From Sphingopyxis witflariensis (GTDB taxonomy: Bacteria > Pseudomonadota > Alphaproteobacteria > Sphingomonadales > Sphingomonadaceae), in contig NZ_NISJ01000001.1 of assembly GCF_002205635.1 (NCBI RefSeq), forward strand, positions 186,001-250,000: a stretch of 64,000 nucleotides of DNA, read 5' to 3'. Position numbers and translations under genes: made by a program. Below are positions 54,916 to 63,460 of this stretch, in pieces. Under the pieces are notes generated by a model, which had not been told where the DNA came from, made no database searches, and was given only the letters and a program-made list of their open reading frames with translations. Numbering within the stretch: the stretch's first letter is position 1; each line of letters opens with the position of its first letter.

Positions 54916-57381
54916 TTATTGCGCGTCGCGCCGTGCCTGCGCTGCTTTTGTCATCAATGTCGGGCGCGCGGTCGCCGGATCGTCGGGCCAGCTATGCCGA
55001 GGATAGCGGCCGCGCATCTCTTTCGCGACTTCATACCAGCTGCCACTCCAGAAGGAGGGCAAGTCGCGGCTCGTTTGAATCGGGCGGTGCGCGGGTGAGG
55101 TCAGCGCGAGGATGAGCGGAACCGGCGGATCGCCGATCGTCGGATGGCGGGCGAGCCCGAACATTTCCTGCACGCGCAGGCTGACCGTCGGCCCGCCGTC
55201 GGCGCCATAGTCGATCGCATGGCGGCTGCCCGCCGGGGTGGTGTAATCGGCGGGCACGAATTTCTCGAGGCGCTGGCGCGCGGGCCAGTCGAGCATCCCC
55301 ATCAACGCATCGGCCAGCCTGCCATCGCCGATATCGCGAAGGCCGCGGCACCGTGCGAGCAGAGGCGCAAGCCACATATCGGCGCTATCGGCGAGCGCGG
55401 CCTCCGACAACGCATCAATGCCCGCGAAGGACGCGCGCTGGCGCAACGCCTGCGACACCGGCCCCCAGTCGATCAGCCCGAGCCCCTTGCCCTGCACTGC
55501 GGCCATCCGCACCGCAACATCATCCTCGGCGCCGTCGCTGCGCGGCGCCTTCCCACTCGCCAGCGCGATCGCGCCGAGCCGCCGTTCGCGGCGATGATCG
55601 ACGCGGTCGTTGGCGGCGTCATAGCTGCTCGCCGATCGGGTGATAATCCGGTCGCCGAAAATCGCCTCCACCTCGGCGAGCGTGATCGGCGCGGCGCTGA
55701 GGATTCGCACCCCCGCCGCATGGCCCTGCGCGTCGGCGATCGCGAGCCATTCGCTGCCCGCAAGTGGCTCGACGGGATCGATGCGATAGGCGCGGCCGCC
55801 AACGCTCAGATATTCGCCGCGTTGCCCCGCCCGCTGGCGCGCGACACGATCGGGCCAGGCGGTGGCGATCCAGCCGCCGATCGAGCGCGTGCCCGTGTCC
55901 GACGTTCCCGTCGCCAGCCTCTCGCCGATACCCGCGAGCCGTCGCGCGAGACGGATCGCGCCTTCGGAACGCTCACCCCGCTGCCCGCGCCAGCGGCCCA
56001 GCCGCGCTTCGACATCGACGCCGCGTCCGCCAAGACCCATTTCGGTGAGCAGCACCGCGAGCCGCGCCGCCAGCTCGGCCTCCCCTGCCCGCGCCGCCTC
56101 GATCAGCATATGCGCGAGCGGCACCGGCAGCGGGACCGAGGCGAGCGCTTTGCCGCTCGTGGTGATCCGCCCATCGGCCCCCAGCGCGCCGATCGCCTGC
56201 AACCGCGATTTGGCTTCGGCGATCGCGGCGGGCGACGGCGGATCGAGCCAGCCGAGCTGGCGCGGATCGATGATGCCCCAGCTCGCGCAATCGAGCACGA
56301 CGGGCATCAGGTCATTTTCGTGGATTTCGGGCGGATCGAAGGGCGGCATCCCCGCCGTCGCGGCGGCCTCCCACAAGCGATAGGCAACCCCAGGCCCCTG
56401 ACGCGCCGCGCGCCCTGCCCGCTGGGTCGCCGACGCCTGGCTCGCGCGTTCGGTGACGAGCCGCGCGATGCCGGCGGCCTTGTCGAAGCGCGGGCGGCGC
56501 GACAGGCCGGCGTCGATCACAATGCGAACGCCCTCGATCGTCAGACTGGTTTCGGCGATGCTCGTCGCGAGGATCAGCTTGCGGCGCCCCTCCGGATCGC
56601 GAACGAGCGCCTTGCGCTGCAGCGCCGGGTCAATCTGCCCGTGCAGGCGGTGGACGACCAGTGGCAGGCGCGCATCCTCGACCGCCGTCGCCGCGCGGTC
56701 GATATCGGCGGCGCCGGGCAGGAAGGTGAGCATGTCGCCCGCGGGTTCGTCGGCGAGCGCCTGCCGGACTGCGGCGAGCACCGACGCCTCCAGCCGTTCC
56801 TCGGCGCGGCGGCCGATGTGGCGGAGTTCGAGCGGCCAGATCTTGCCCTCGCTCTTCAGCACCGGAGCGTCACCGAGCAGCGCCCCGAAGCGCGCGCCGT
56901 CGAGCGTCGCCGACATCGCGATCAGCCGCAGTTCGTCGCGCAGTCCCTGCTGGGCATCGATCGCCAGCGCGAGCGCGAAGTCGCCGTCGAGGCTGCGTTC
57001 ATGGACCTCGTCGAACAGCACCGCCGACACGCCGGCAAGCTCGGGATCGGCGAGAATGCGGTTGCGGAACAGGCCGGGGGTCATCACCAGCAGCCGCGTC
57101 TTCGCCGACTGCTTGCTGTCGAGGCGCGTCGCATAGCCGACGATCCCGCCGACCACCTCGCCCATCTCCTCGGCGATCCGCTCGGCGGCGGCGCGCGCGG
57201 CGAGGCGCCGGGGCGAGAGCAGCCACACCGCGCCCTTGCACCAGGGCTGATCGAGCAGCGCGGGCGCAACGCGCGTCGTCTTGCCCGCACCGGGCGGTGC
57301 GACGACGACGGCGTTGGGCTTGAGTAGCAGCGCCGCCATGATATCGGGCAGCACGACGTCGATCGGCAGCGTCTGCATCAT
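54916..57381 (-). CDS. hrpB: ATP-dependent RNA helicase HrpB
   Basis: An 821-residue DExH-box helicase. Motif I APPGAGKTTR near residue 30, motif II DEVHERS, motif III SATLDG and motif VI QRAGRAARQGPG are visible. They are followed by the HA2-like and HrpB-specific C-terminal domains. It is cytoplasmic; the role in RNA metabolism is not well defined. It starts with two consecutive ATG codons that overlap the DUF1801 gene by four bases. Confidence 0.94.
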   Translation of the reverse strand: MMQTLPIDVVLPDIMAALLLKPNAVVVAPPGAGKTTRVAPALLDQPWCKGAVWLLSPRRLAARAAAERIAEEMGEVVGGIVGYATRLDSKQSAKTRLLVMTPGLFRNRILADPELAGVSAVLFDEVHERSLDGDFALALAIDAQQGLRDELRLIAMSATLDGARFGALLGDAPVLKSEGKIWPLELRHIGRRAEERLEASVLAAVRQALADEPAGDMLTFLPGAADIDRAATAVEDARLPLVVHRLHGQIDPALQRKALVRDPEGRRKLILATSIAETSLTIEGVRIVIDAGLSRRPRFDKAAGIARLVTERASQASATQRAGRAARQGPGVAYRLWEAAATAGMPPFDPPEIHENDLMPVVLDCASWGIIDPRQLGWLDPPSPAAIAEAKSRLQAIGALGADGRITTSGKALASVPLPVPLAHMLIEAARAGEAELAARLAVLLTEMGLGGRGVDVEARLGRWRGQRGERSEGAIRLARRLAGIGERLATGTSDTGTRSIGGWIATAWPDRVARQRAGQRGEYLSVGGRAYRIDPVEPLAGSEWLAIADAQGHAAGVRILSAAPITLAEVEAIFGDRIITRSASSYDAANDRVDHRRERRLGAIALASGKAPRSDGAEDDVAVRMAAVQGKGLGLIDWGPVSQALRQRASFAGIDALSEAALADSADMWLAPLLARCRGLRDIGDGRLADALMGMLDWPARQRLEKFVPADYTTPAGSRHAIDYGADGGPTVSLRVQEMFGLARHPTIGDPPVPLILALTSPAHRPIQTSRDLPSFWSGSWYEVAKEMRGRYPRHSWPDDPATARPTLMTKAAQARRDAQ

Positions 57382-57767
57382 GGTCGCGCCGCAGGATTGC
57401 CGAGTTCGGCGTTGAGGCGGAAAGCTTCGGCGGCGAGCGTCGCGACGATATCGGGTGTGACCTCGGTCGCCTCGGTCATCTCCAGATTGCCCAGTTCATA
57501 TTTACCGCTCGCCTTGATCCGCGGTTCGAGCTCGCGCAGCCGCTTGCCGCGCCAGAAGCCGAGCAGGACGCGATGTTCCTCAGCACGGATCAGGATGCAC
57601 GGACCATAAGCCATGAAGACGAGGTTGGTCCATTTGATCGTCTCTTCGAAGGGAGCGGCGCCCATGATCGCCGCGCGCATCATTTCGGCGCGCTCCCGCT
57701 GCCAGCCGGAAAGTGCCGCGATATAGGCGTCGGGATTGTCTGCCGCAGGGCCCATTCCCATCGCCAC
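57378..57767 (-). CDS. DUF1801 domain protein
   Basis: A 129-residue small soluble protein with the DUF1801 (YdhG-like) layout: helix WQRERAEMMRAAIMGAAPF, then EETIKWTNLVFMAYGPCILIRAEEHRV-type strands. Function unknown. Its stop overlaps the hrpB start (ATGA), and it begins ten bases after the polyprenyl synthase stop codon on the other side, where that gene is separate. Residues CILI and the Lys-Trp pair are those conserved in the family. Confidence 0.82.
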   Translation of the reverse strand: MAMGMGPAADNPDAYIAALSGWQRERAEMMRAAIMGAAPFEETIKWTNLVFMAYGPCILIRAEEHRVLLGFWRGKRLRELEPRIKASGKYELGNLEMTEATEVTPDIVATLAAEAFRLNAELGNPAARP

Positions 57768-57777
57768 CGCGCGCTCC

Positions 57778-58791
57778 TCAATAGGCGCGGGCGACCGCGA
57801 AGGCGACCGCCTCGGTCAGCGCCGACTTGGCCTGGCTGGCACGGAAACCGCCGATCGCGTCGACCGCGCGCTGGCCATAATGGCGCGCGCGGGTCAGCGT
57901 GTCGGTGATCGTGCCATGCTTGTGGAGCAGACTGGTGGCGTGCGTCAGATCTTCATCCGAGGTGCGGTGGCCGGTGATCGCCAGCTTCCAGAATTCGCGT
58001 TCTTCCGCCGTCCCGCGCGCATAGGCGAGGATGACGGGCAAGGTGACCTTGCCGTCGCGGAAGTCGTCGCCGACCCCCTTGCCCATGGTTTCGGCGTCGG
58101 AGACATAGTCGATCGCATCGTCGACAAGCTGGAAAGCGATGCCCAGGTTGCGGCCATAGGTGTCGAGCGCGGCCTCGGTCGCCTCGTCGCGCTCGGCGAC
58201 GACCGCGGCGATCTTGCACGCGGCGGCGAACAGTTCGGCGGTCTTGGCGTTGATGATCGCGAGATACTGGTCTTCGCTCGTCTCGATCCGGCGCTGCGCC
58301 GAAAGCTGATTGACCTCACCCTCCGCGATCACCGCCGAGGCGTGGGAGAGAATTTTGAGAACCTTCAGCGATCCATCCTCGACCATCACTTCGAAAGCGC
58401 GGGCGAACAGGAAATCGCCGACAAGAACCGAGGCACTGTTGCCCCAGATGACGTTCGCGGTCTTGCGGCCGCGACGAAGGCCCGAACCATCGACAACATC
58501 GTCGTGGAGCAGGGTCGCGGTGTGGATGAATTCGACCGCAGCGGCCAATTTGCAATGGCGGCGCCCCGGATAGTCGAGCAATTTCCCGCAAGCCAGCGTC
58601 AGCATCGGCCGCATCCGCTTGCCGCCGCCGGCAATCAAATGACCCGCGAGTTCGGGGATCAGCGGGACTTCGGACTGCATCCGGTCGAGGATGACCGAAT
58701 TGACCTCGTTCATATCGGCGGCGACGAGCGCCATCATCGGGTCGAGCGAGGGTGGGTTTTCCCCATGAAGCTGGTGAATTTCGGCAGTCAT
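57778..58791 (-). CDS. ispB: Polyprenyl diphosphate synthase (octaprenyl-type)
   Basis: A 337-residue trans-prenyltransferase that makes the side chain of ubiquinone. The first Asp-rich motif is LLHDDVVDGSGLRRG near residue 85 and the second is FQLVDDAIDYVSDAE near residue 220. GGGKRMRP binds the diphosphate. The frame is open far upstream, but the ATG at 58791 gives the family length. The chain length is not decided by sequence; sphingomonads mainly use ubiquinone-10, so decaprenyl synthase is possible. Divergent from the chorismate mutase gene. Confidence 0.92.
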   Translation of the reverse strand: MTAEIHQLHGENPPSLDPMMALVAADMNEVNSVILDRMQSEVPLIPELAGHLIAGGGKRMRPMLTLACGKLLDYPGRRHCKLAAAVEFIHTATLLHDDVVDGSGLRRGRKTANVIWGNSASVLVGDFLFARAFEVMVEDGSLKVLKILSHASAVIAEGEVNQLSAQRRIETSEDQYLAIINAKTAELFAAACKIAAVVAERDEATEAALDTYGRNLGIAFQLVDDAIDYVSDAETMGKGVGDDFRDGKVTLPVILAYARGTAEEREFWKLAITGHRTSDEDLTHATSLLHKHGTITDTLTRARHYGQRAVDAIGGFRASQAKSALTEAVAFAVARAY

Positions 58792-58896
58792 GACGCGGCG
58801 ACCCTTGGCCGTGTGGGGGTGATTTTGCAATGACTTTCGGCTTGCCAGCAGCCCCCCGCCAGTGCCAAGCGTGCCCGGCACGAAGAGGAGCCGCGC

Positions 58897-59184
58897 ATGG
58901 ACGACCAGTTGAGCCGTTACCGTCAAAGCATCGACAATATCGACGCCGCGCTCGTCTATATGCTCGCCGAACGGTTCAAGGTGACCAAGGCGGTCGGCGA
59001 GTTGAAGGCAACGATCGACCTGCCCGCCGCCGACCCCGACCGCGAGGCGCGCCAGATCGAACGGCTGCGCAATCTGGCGCGCGAAGCCAACCTCGACCCC
59101 GAATTCAGCGAAAAATTCCTGCGCTTCATTATCGAAGAGGTGATCCGCCATCACCAGCAGGCGAAACAGGACAGCGCGGTATGA
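58897..59184 (+). CDS. Chorismate mutase (AroQ class)
   Basis: A 95-residue all-helical chorismate mutase, converting chorismate to prephenate for Phe and Tyr synthesis. The pattern (YRQSIDNIDAALVYMLAERF, KVTKAVGELKA, DPDREARQIERLRN, FIIEEVIRHHQ) keeps the Arg, Lys and Glu/Gln residues of the AroQ active site. GAGGAG lies seven bases before the ATG. It overlaps the GST gene by four bases (ATGA). Confidence 0.92.
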   Translation: MDDQLSRYRQSIDNIDAALVYMLAERFKVTKAVGELKATIDLPAADPDREARQIERLRNLAREANLDPEFSEKFLRFIIEEVIRHHQQAKQDSAV

Positions 59185-59873
59185 GCGAGCATCCGGTCTT
59201 TGCCCGCTGGCCCGCCCAGCATCCTGACCGGCTCCAGCTGTTTTCGGCGCCGACGCCCAACGGGGTGAAGGTCGGCATCATGCTGGAGGAATGTGGCCTG
59301 CCCTATGAAGCACACCGCATCGACATCATGGCGGATGAGAGCCACGACCCGGCCTTTCTCGCACTGAACCCCAATGGCAAGATTCCGGCGATCTATGATC
59401 CCGATGGTCCGAGCGGCACGCCGCTGGCGCTGTTCGAATCGGGCGCGATCCTGATCTATCTGGCCGACAAAACGGGGCAGCTTCTGTCGGCCGATCCGAA
59501 CACGCGCTATGAGACGATCCAGTGGGTGATGTGGCAGATGGGCGGGGTCGGACCGATGTTCGGCCAACTTGGCTTCTTCCACAAATTCGCGGGCCGCGAG
59601 ATCGAGGACAAGCGTCCGCGCGATCGATATGCGGCGGAATCGGCGCGGCTTCTGGGTGTTCTGGATCACCGGCTGGCGCAGCGGGCTTGGGTGATGGGCG
59701 ACGACTACAGCATCGCCGATATTTCACTGCTCGGCTGGGTCCGCAATCTGATCGGCTTTTACGAAGCGCGCGAGGTTGTCGGGTTCGATCGGTTCGCGCA
59801 TGTCGCACGCTGGCTGGATGTGGGCCTCGCACGACCGGCGGTGCAACGCGGGTTGGAAGTTACGGCGGCCTAA
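59181..59873 (+). CDS. Glutathione S-transferase-like disulfide-bond oxidoreductase (YfcG/YghU type)
   Basis: A 230-residue GST-fold protein. The thioredoxin-like N-domain has SAPTPNGVKVGIMLEE (the TPNG start of Ure2/YfcG-type proteins, no Cys), PNGKIPAI with the cis-Pro, and ESGAILIYLADK. The all-helical C-domain has the GGVGPMFGQLGFF loop typical of the YfcG/YghU subfamily, which reduce disulfides with glutathione. Coupled to the chorismate mutase gene by a four-base overlap, a pairing without an obvious metabolic link. Confidence 0.91.
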   Translation: MSEHPVFARWPAQHPDRLQLFSAPTPNGVKVGIMLEECGLPYEAHRIDIMADESHDPAFLALNPNGKIPAIYDPDGPSGTPLALFESGAILIYLADKTGQLLSADPNTRYETIQWVMWQMGGVGPMFGQLGFFHKFAGREIEDKRPRDRYAAESARLLGVLDHRLAQRAWVMGDDYSIADISLLGWVRNLIGFYEAREVVGFDRFAHVARWLDVGLARPAVQRGLEVTAA

Positions 59874-59930
59874 GCTACGAAGCGCATAATGCGCTCGCAT
59901 GGCGGGAAACGACCTAGTTGTCGCCTTTCG

Positions 59931-60065
59931 ATCCTCCCTGTGCCGCAGGCATGGGGAGGTGGCAGCCCGAAGGGCTGACGGAGGGGCCATGGCGCACCGT
60001 CGCTGCCCCTCCACCACCGCCTGCGGCGGCGATCCCCCTCCCCATCGCTTCGCGACAGGGAGGAT
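59931..60065. repeat. Long palindromic repeat (type C), copy 2
   Basis: A 135-bp element opening ATCCTCCCTGT and closing ACAGGGAGGAT, with inner GGGGAGG/CCTCCCC and GGAGGGGC/GCCCCTCC arms and the sequence CCATCGCTTCGCGACAGGG shared with the copy near 41.3 kb. The 326-bp gap 59874-60199 holds this and the type B copy and no gene. Confidence 0.8.
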
Positions 60066-60106
60066 CTTCATGTCAGCTTCCCACCCCAATTCAGACATTC
60101 TCTCTT

Positions 60107-60179
60107 CGTCATCCCGGACTTGATCCGGGATCCATGGCGACCCTCGCCTTCTGGACCCCGGATCGAGTCCGGGGTGACG
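60107..60179. repeat. 73-bp palindromic repeat (type B), copy 2
   Basis: Begins CGTCATCCCGGACTTGATCC and ends CCGGGGTGACG; nearly identical to 41407-41479. It again follows a type C element, at a spacing of about 40 bases here against about 20 there, and again sits just before the 3' end of a minus-strand gene. Confidence 0.88.
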
Positions 60180-60199
60180 ACGGTTGAGGAGCTAACGCC

Positions 60200-61621
60200 C
60201 TACCCCGCCGGCAATCTCAGCCGCACCAGCACCCCGCCCAGATCCTCGCTCTCTTCGAGCGCAAGGCTGCCGCCGTAGATTTCGGCTACGTCGCGGACGA
60301 TCGCGAGGCCGAGGCCGGTGCCGGGTTTGCCGCTGTCGAGGCGCACGCCGCGATCGATGACGCGGACCCGGTCGGCGGGTGAAATGCCGGGGCCGTCGTC
60401 TTCGACGAGAATTTCGGCCATATTTCCGTCGCGCTGGATCGTCACAAAGATGCTGCCGCCGCCATATTTGGCGGCATTTTCGAGCAGGTTTCCGACCAGT
60501 TCGTCCAAGTCCTGCCGCTCGACCCGCGCGACCAGCGTCTTGTCGCCGGTCGCATCGAGCCGCACGTCGGGATAGAGCGCCGCGACCGCGCGCGAGACGC
60601 TGCCCACGCTGTCCCACACGACCGCCCGCGCCTGCGCGGCGCCGCGGCGTCCGACGGCGCGCGCGCGGGCGAGGTGATGGTCGACCTGGCGCTGCATCGT
60701 CGCAGCCTCGCGGCGCACGGTTTCGGCGAGTTCCGAATTCGAGCTGGTCGCGCTGTTGACCAGCACGGTGAGCGGCGTCTTCAGCGCATGGGCGAGATTG
60801 CCGGCATGGAGCCGCGCCTCCTCCGCCTGCTTCTCATTGTGCGCCAGCAACGCGTTGAGTTCGTCAACCATCGGCTGCACCTCAAGCGGAAATGGCGCGG
60901 TGACACGGCCCTGCTGCCCACCGCGCATCGCGGCGATCGCGCGGCGGATATGACGGAGCGGCCAGAGGCCGTAAAAGGTCTGGAGCGCCGCAAGAACGAT
61001 CAGCCCGACACCGAGCAGGACAAGACCGGGGATCAGCGTTCCACGCACCGCCCTGATCTGGACATCGAGCGCTTCACGCGACTGAGCGATCTGGAAATGC
61101 CAGCTGACCTTGCTGCCGGGCAACAGGACATTGCGTTCGAGCACACGCAATTCCTCGTCGGGGAATTGACGGCTGTCATAGCTGTGAAGCTGGTCATCGA
61201 CATGCCCCTTATCGACGCGCAGGCTGCGTTCCCACAGCGAGCGCGAGCGATAGGGCTCCTGCTCGCCACCGCTGATCTGCCAGTAAAGGCCGCTATAGGG
61301 TTCGAGGAAACGCTGGTCGCCCAGCGGCTCGATCAACCGAACCTCCCCATCGGGGCCGATTTCGGAAGAGCGGATCATCGCCCGTAGCACATATTCGAGG
61401 CCCGAATCGAAATTGCGCGCGAGCGAGTCGGTCAGCACGCGGTCGAGCGCGAAGCCCCCGCCGATCAGCAGCACCGAAATCCACAAGGTCGCGATCGCGA
61501 TCATGCGCCGCGCGAGCGAGCCGGTGATCCGGCTCGTCAGCGCGGCGGGTCGGGCCGCCTCCGCCGGATCACCGATGTCCGCCGGGGCGACCTCTGCGTC
61601 GGAGATGCCCGGCGAACTCAA
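60200..61621 (-). CDS. Sensor histidine kinase (OmpR-type partner)
   Basis: A 473-residue inner-membrane kinase. Two membrane segments (about residues 40-60 and 195-215) flank a periplasmic sensor of about 130 residues. HAMP, then the phospho-acceptor helix with LAHALKTPLTVLVN, then the ATPase domain with NLLENAAKYGG, VEDDGPGIS and GTGLGLAIVRDVAE. It begins with a TTG that overlaps the regulator stop by four bases (TTGA). The signal is unknown; the set-up resembles PhoQ-like kinases. Confidence 0.9.
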   Translation of the reverse strand: MSSPGISDAEVAPADIGDPAEAARPAALTSRITGSLARRMIAIATLWISVLLIGGGFALDRVLTDSLARNFDSGLEYVLRAMIRSSEIGPDGEVRLIEPLGDQRFLEPYSGLYWQISGGEQEPYRSRSLWERSLRVDKGHVDDQLHSYDSRQFPDEELRVLERNVLLPGSKVSWHFQIAQSREALDVQIRAVRGTLIPGLVLLGVGLIVLAALQTFYGLWPLRHIRRAIAAMRGGQQGRVTAPFPLEVQPMVDELNALLAHNEKQAEEARLHAGNLAHALKTPLTVLVNSATSSNSELAETVRREAATMQRQVDHHLARARAVGRRGAAQARAVVWDSVGSVSRAVAALYPDVRLDATGDKTLVARVERQDLDELVGNLLENAAKYGGGSIFVTIQRDGNMAEILVEDDGPGISPADRVRVIDRGVRLDSGKPGTGLGLAIVRDVAEIYGGSLALEESEDLGGVLVRLRLPAG

Positions 61622-62283
61622 CCCTGCGGATCGTCGAGCTGGTACCCGAGGCCGCGGATGGTCGTGATGATGTCGGCGCCCAGTTTCTTGCGGATGCGCG
61701 TCACGAACACCTCGATCGTGTTCGAATCACGATCGAAGTCCTGATCGTAAATATGCTCGATCAACTCGGTCCGCGACACGACCTTGCCCTTGTGGTGGAG
61801 CAGATAGGACAGGAGCTTATATTCCTGCGCGGTCAGCTTGACCGGTTCGCCCGCAAGCGTGACGCGGCCCGAGCGGGTGTCGAGGCGCACGTCGCCCGCA
61901 ATCAACTCGCTCGACGCATTGCCCGCGGCGCGGCGGATCAGAGCGCGCAGGCGGGCAATCAATTCCTCGGTCTGGAATGGTTTGGCCAGATAATCGTCGG
62001 CGCCGGCGTCGAGGCCAGCGACCTTGTCCGACCAGCTATCGCGCGCGGTCAGGACGAGCACCGGGAAATTGCGCTTTTCGCGGCGCCAGCGGTCGAGCAC
62101 CGTCAGGCCGTCGATCTCGGGCAGCCCGAGATCGAGGATCGCGGCGTCGTAATTTTCGGTCGCACCGAGGAAATGGCCGTCCTCGCCATCGGTCGCGAGA
62201 TCGACGGCATAGCCCGCCCCCTCCAGCGTTGCCTTGAGCTGCGGACCCAGCGTGGGCTCGTCTTCGACAATCAAAATCCGCAT
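61618..62283 (-). CDS. OmpR/PhoP-type response regulator
   Basis: A 221-residue regulator. The receiver has VEDEP, the phosphorylated Asp in AAILDLGLPEIDG, Thr in VLTARD and Lys in YLAKPFQTEEL. The winged helix has LTAQEYKLLSYLLHHKGKVV and recognition helix NTIEVFVTRIRKKLG. It is coupled to the downstream kinase gene. The upstream PepSY-domain gene, 117 bases away, is likely part of the same regulatory unit. Confidence 0.94.
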   Translation of the reverse strand: MRILIVEDEPTLGPQLKATLEGAGYAVDLATDGEDGHFLGATENYDAAILDLGLPEIDGLTVLDRWRREKRNFPVLVLTARDSWSDKVAGLDAGADDYLAKPFQTEELIARLRALIRRAAGNASSELIAGDVRLDTRSGRVTLAGEPVKLTAQEYKLLSYLLHHKGKVVSRTELIEHIYDQDFDRDSNTIEVFVTRIRKKLGADIITTIRGLGYQLDDPQG

Positions 62284-62400
62284 TCGGGCACCTTTCCTAT
62301 ACGGTCAGCCCAAGGGCCGGCCGCCATGTTTCGACTATGTATCAAGTCCGGACGATCATCGCAAAATGTCGTTGCGCAGAAACGTCCATGCTGGGGAGTG

Positions 62401-62709
62401 TCAGGGCTTGCGGCCGACGATCCGGCCGCTGCGGGCGTCAACATAGACGACGACGACCTGGCTGCCATCCATGAATTTGAGGGCGTAGATCATCCGCTGC
62501 GCATCGAACTGTGGCCCACCCAAATAGGTCATCTCATTATAGGGCGCGCGCGATCGCACCTCGGCGACCAGCCGATTGAGGGGGATCACCTGCCCCTGCG
62601 CCGCCGCGTCGCGCAGGTTATTCTGGTCGCGGTCTCCGCGTGCTGCAACCGGAACGCCCGCTGAAAGCAGCAGAGCGGAAAGGAGCGATATGGTGAAAAT
62701 GCGGATCAT
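62401..62709 (-). CDS. PepSY domain-containing exported protein
   Basis: A 102-residue periplasmic protein with a signal peptide (residues 1-22). The mature part fits a PepSY domain: GQVIPLNRLVAEVRSRAPY, then IYALKFMDGSQVVVVYVDARSGRIVGRKP. Such proteins often accompany two-component genes and may inhibit peptidases or tune the sensor. Same strand as the regulator/kinase pair. The 75-bp gap on its other side leads to tRNA-Val. Confidence 0.86.
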   Translation of the reverse strand: MIRIFTISLLSALLLSAGVPVAARGDRDQNNLRDAAAQGQVIPLNRLVAEVRSRAPYNEMTYLGGPQFDAQRMIYALKFMDGSQVVVVYVDARSGRIVGRKP

Positions 62710-62784
62710 GCCCGGGACCCTAATGCCAATGCATTGAATAGGCGATGAATGACCCGGTCAGCCGGGGTTTCATCACATGGACCA

Positions 62785-62859
62785 TGGTGGGCGCGGCAGG
62801 GATTGAACCTGCGACCCCACCCGTGTGAAGGGTGTGCTCTACCACTGAGCTACGCGCCC
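62785..62859 (-). tRNA. tRNA-Val (anticodon CAC)
   Basis: A 75-nt cloverleaf including an encoded CCA. Acceptor arms GGGCGCG and CGCGCCC pair perfectly. The D-arm contains AGCTCAGTGGTAGAGC. The anticodon stem CACCC/GGGTG holds the loop TTCACAC with anticodon CAC, which reads GTG valine codons. The T-arm has GGTTCAATCCC. Confidence 0.96.
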
Positions 62860-62960
62860 TTTCGGATATCGCTGAACCAGCAACCTTCGAAAGTTGGACG
62901 TCCATAGCCGCTGCGGCGGTGATTGCAACGGGCTTTTGCACCCGAAGCGAGAGCAGATAC

Positions 62961-62990
62961 AAAACGGGCCACGACTTTCGTCGCGGCCCG
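62961..62990 (-). terminator. Terminator after the HU gene
   Basis: An 11-bp stem (CGGGCCGCGAC with GTCGTGGCCCG, one G-U pair) closed by a GAAA tetraloop and followed by four T residues on the minus strand. A T tract also lies on the other side, so it may work in both directions. Confidence 0.8.
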
Positions 62991-63019
62991 AAATGTTTTT
63001 CACCAAAAGGCGCCTGCAA

Positions 63020-63292
63020 TTAGTTGCAGGCGTCCTTCAGGGCCTTGCCGGCCTTGAACTTGGGCTGGTTTGACGCAGCGATGGTCATCGTTTCGCCGGT
63101 GCGCGGGTTGCGACCGGTCGATGCCTTGCGCTGGCTGACCGAGAACGTCCCGAAGCCGACGAGACGGACTTCGCCGCCCTTCTTCAGCGACGCGGTGATT
63201 GCGTCGAAAACGGCTTCAACCGCCTTGCTTGCATCAGCCTTGGTCAGGCCGCTCGAGTCAGCGACGGTGGCGATCAGGTCTTGTTTGTTCAT
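63020..63292 (-). CDS. hup: DNA-binding protein HU
   Basis: A 90-residue nucleoid protein. MNKQDLIATVADSSGLTKAD starts the dimerisation helices; GFGTFSVSQRKASTGRNPRTGE includes the beta-arm with the intercalating Pro in GRNPRTG. Length and sequence match HU rather than IHF. It is just downstream of lon on the same strand, an arrangement found in many proteobacteria. The ATG at 63292 is chosen by the conserved MNKQDL start. Confidence 0.96.
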   Translation of the reverse strand: MNKQDLIATVADSSGLTKADASKAVEAVFDAITASLKKGGEVRLVGFGTFSVSQRKASTGRNPRTGETMTIAASNQPKFKAGKALKDACN

Positions 63293-63460
63293 GCCTAAGG
63301 AACCCCTATTATGGTTGAATGAGTGATTCATGGCCGTGCCATGGCGCGTCACTAACGCTTTTTCGCCCCACCTTGTCAAAGCAAAAAATGGCGCAAAACG
63401 GCATAAAATGACGATTTTGCGACGAAAAGCCGACGCGGCACCGGCCCAAAGCCTTTTGGG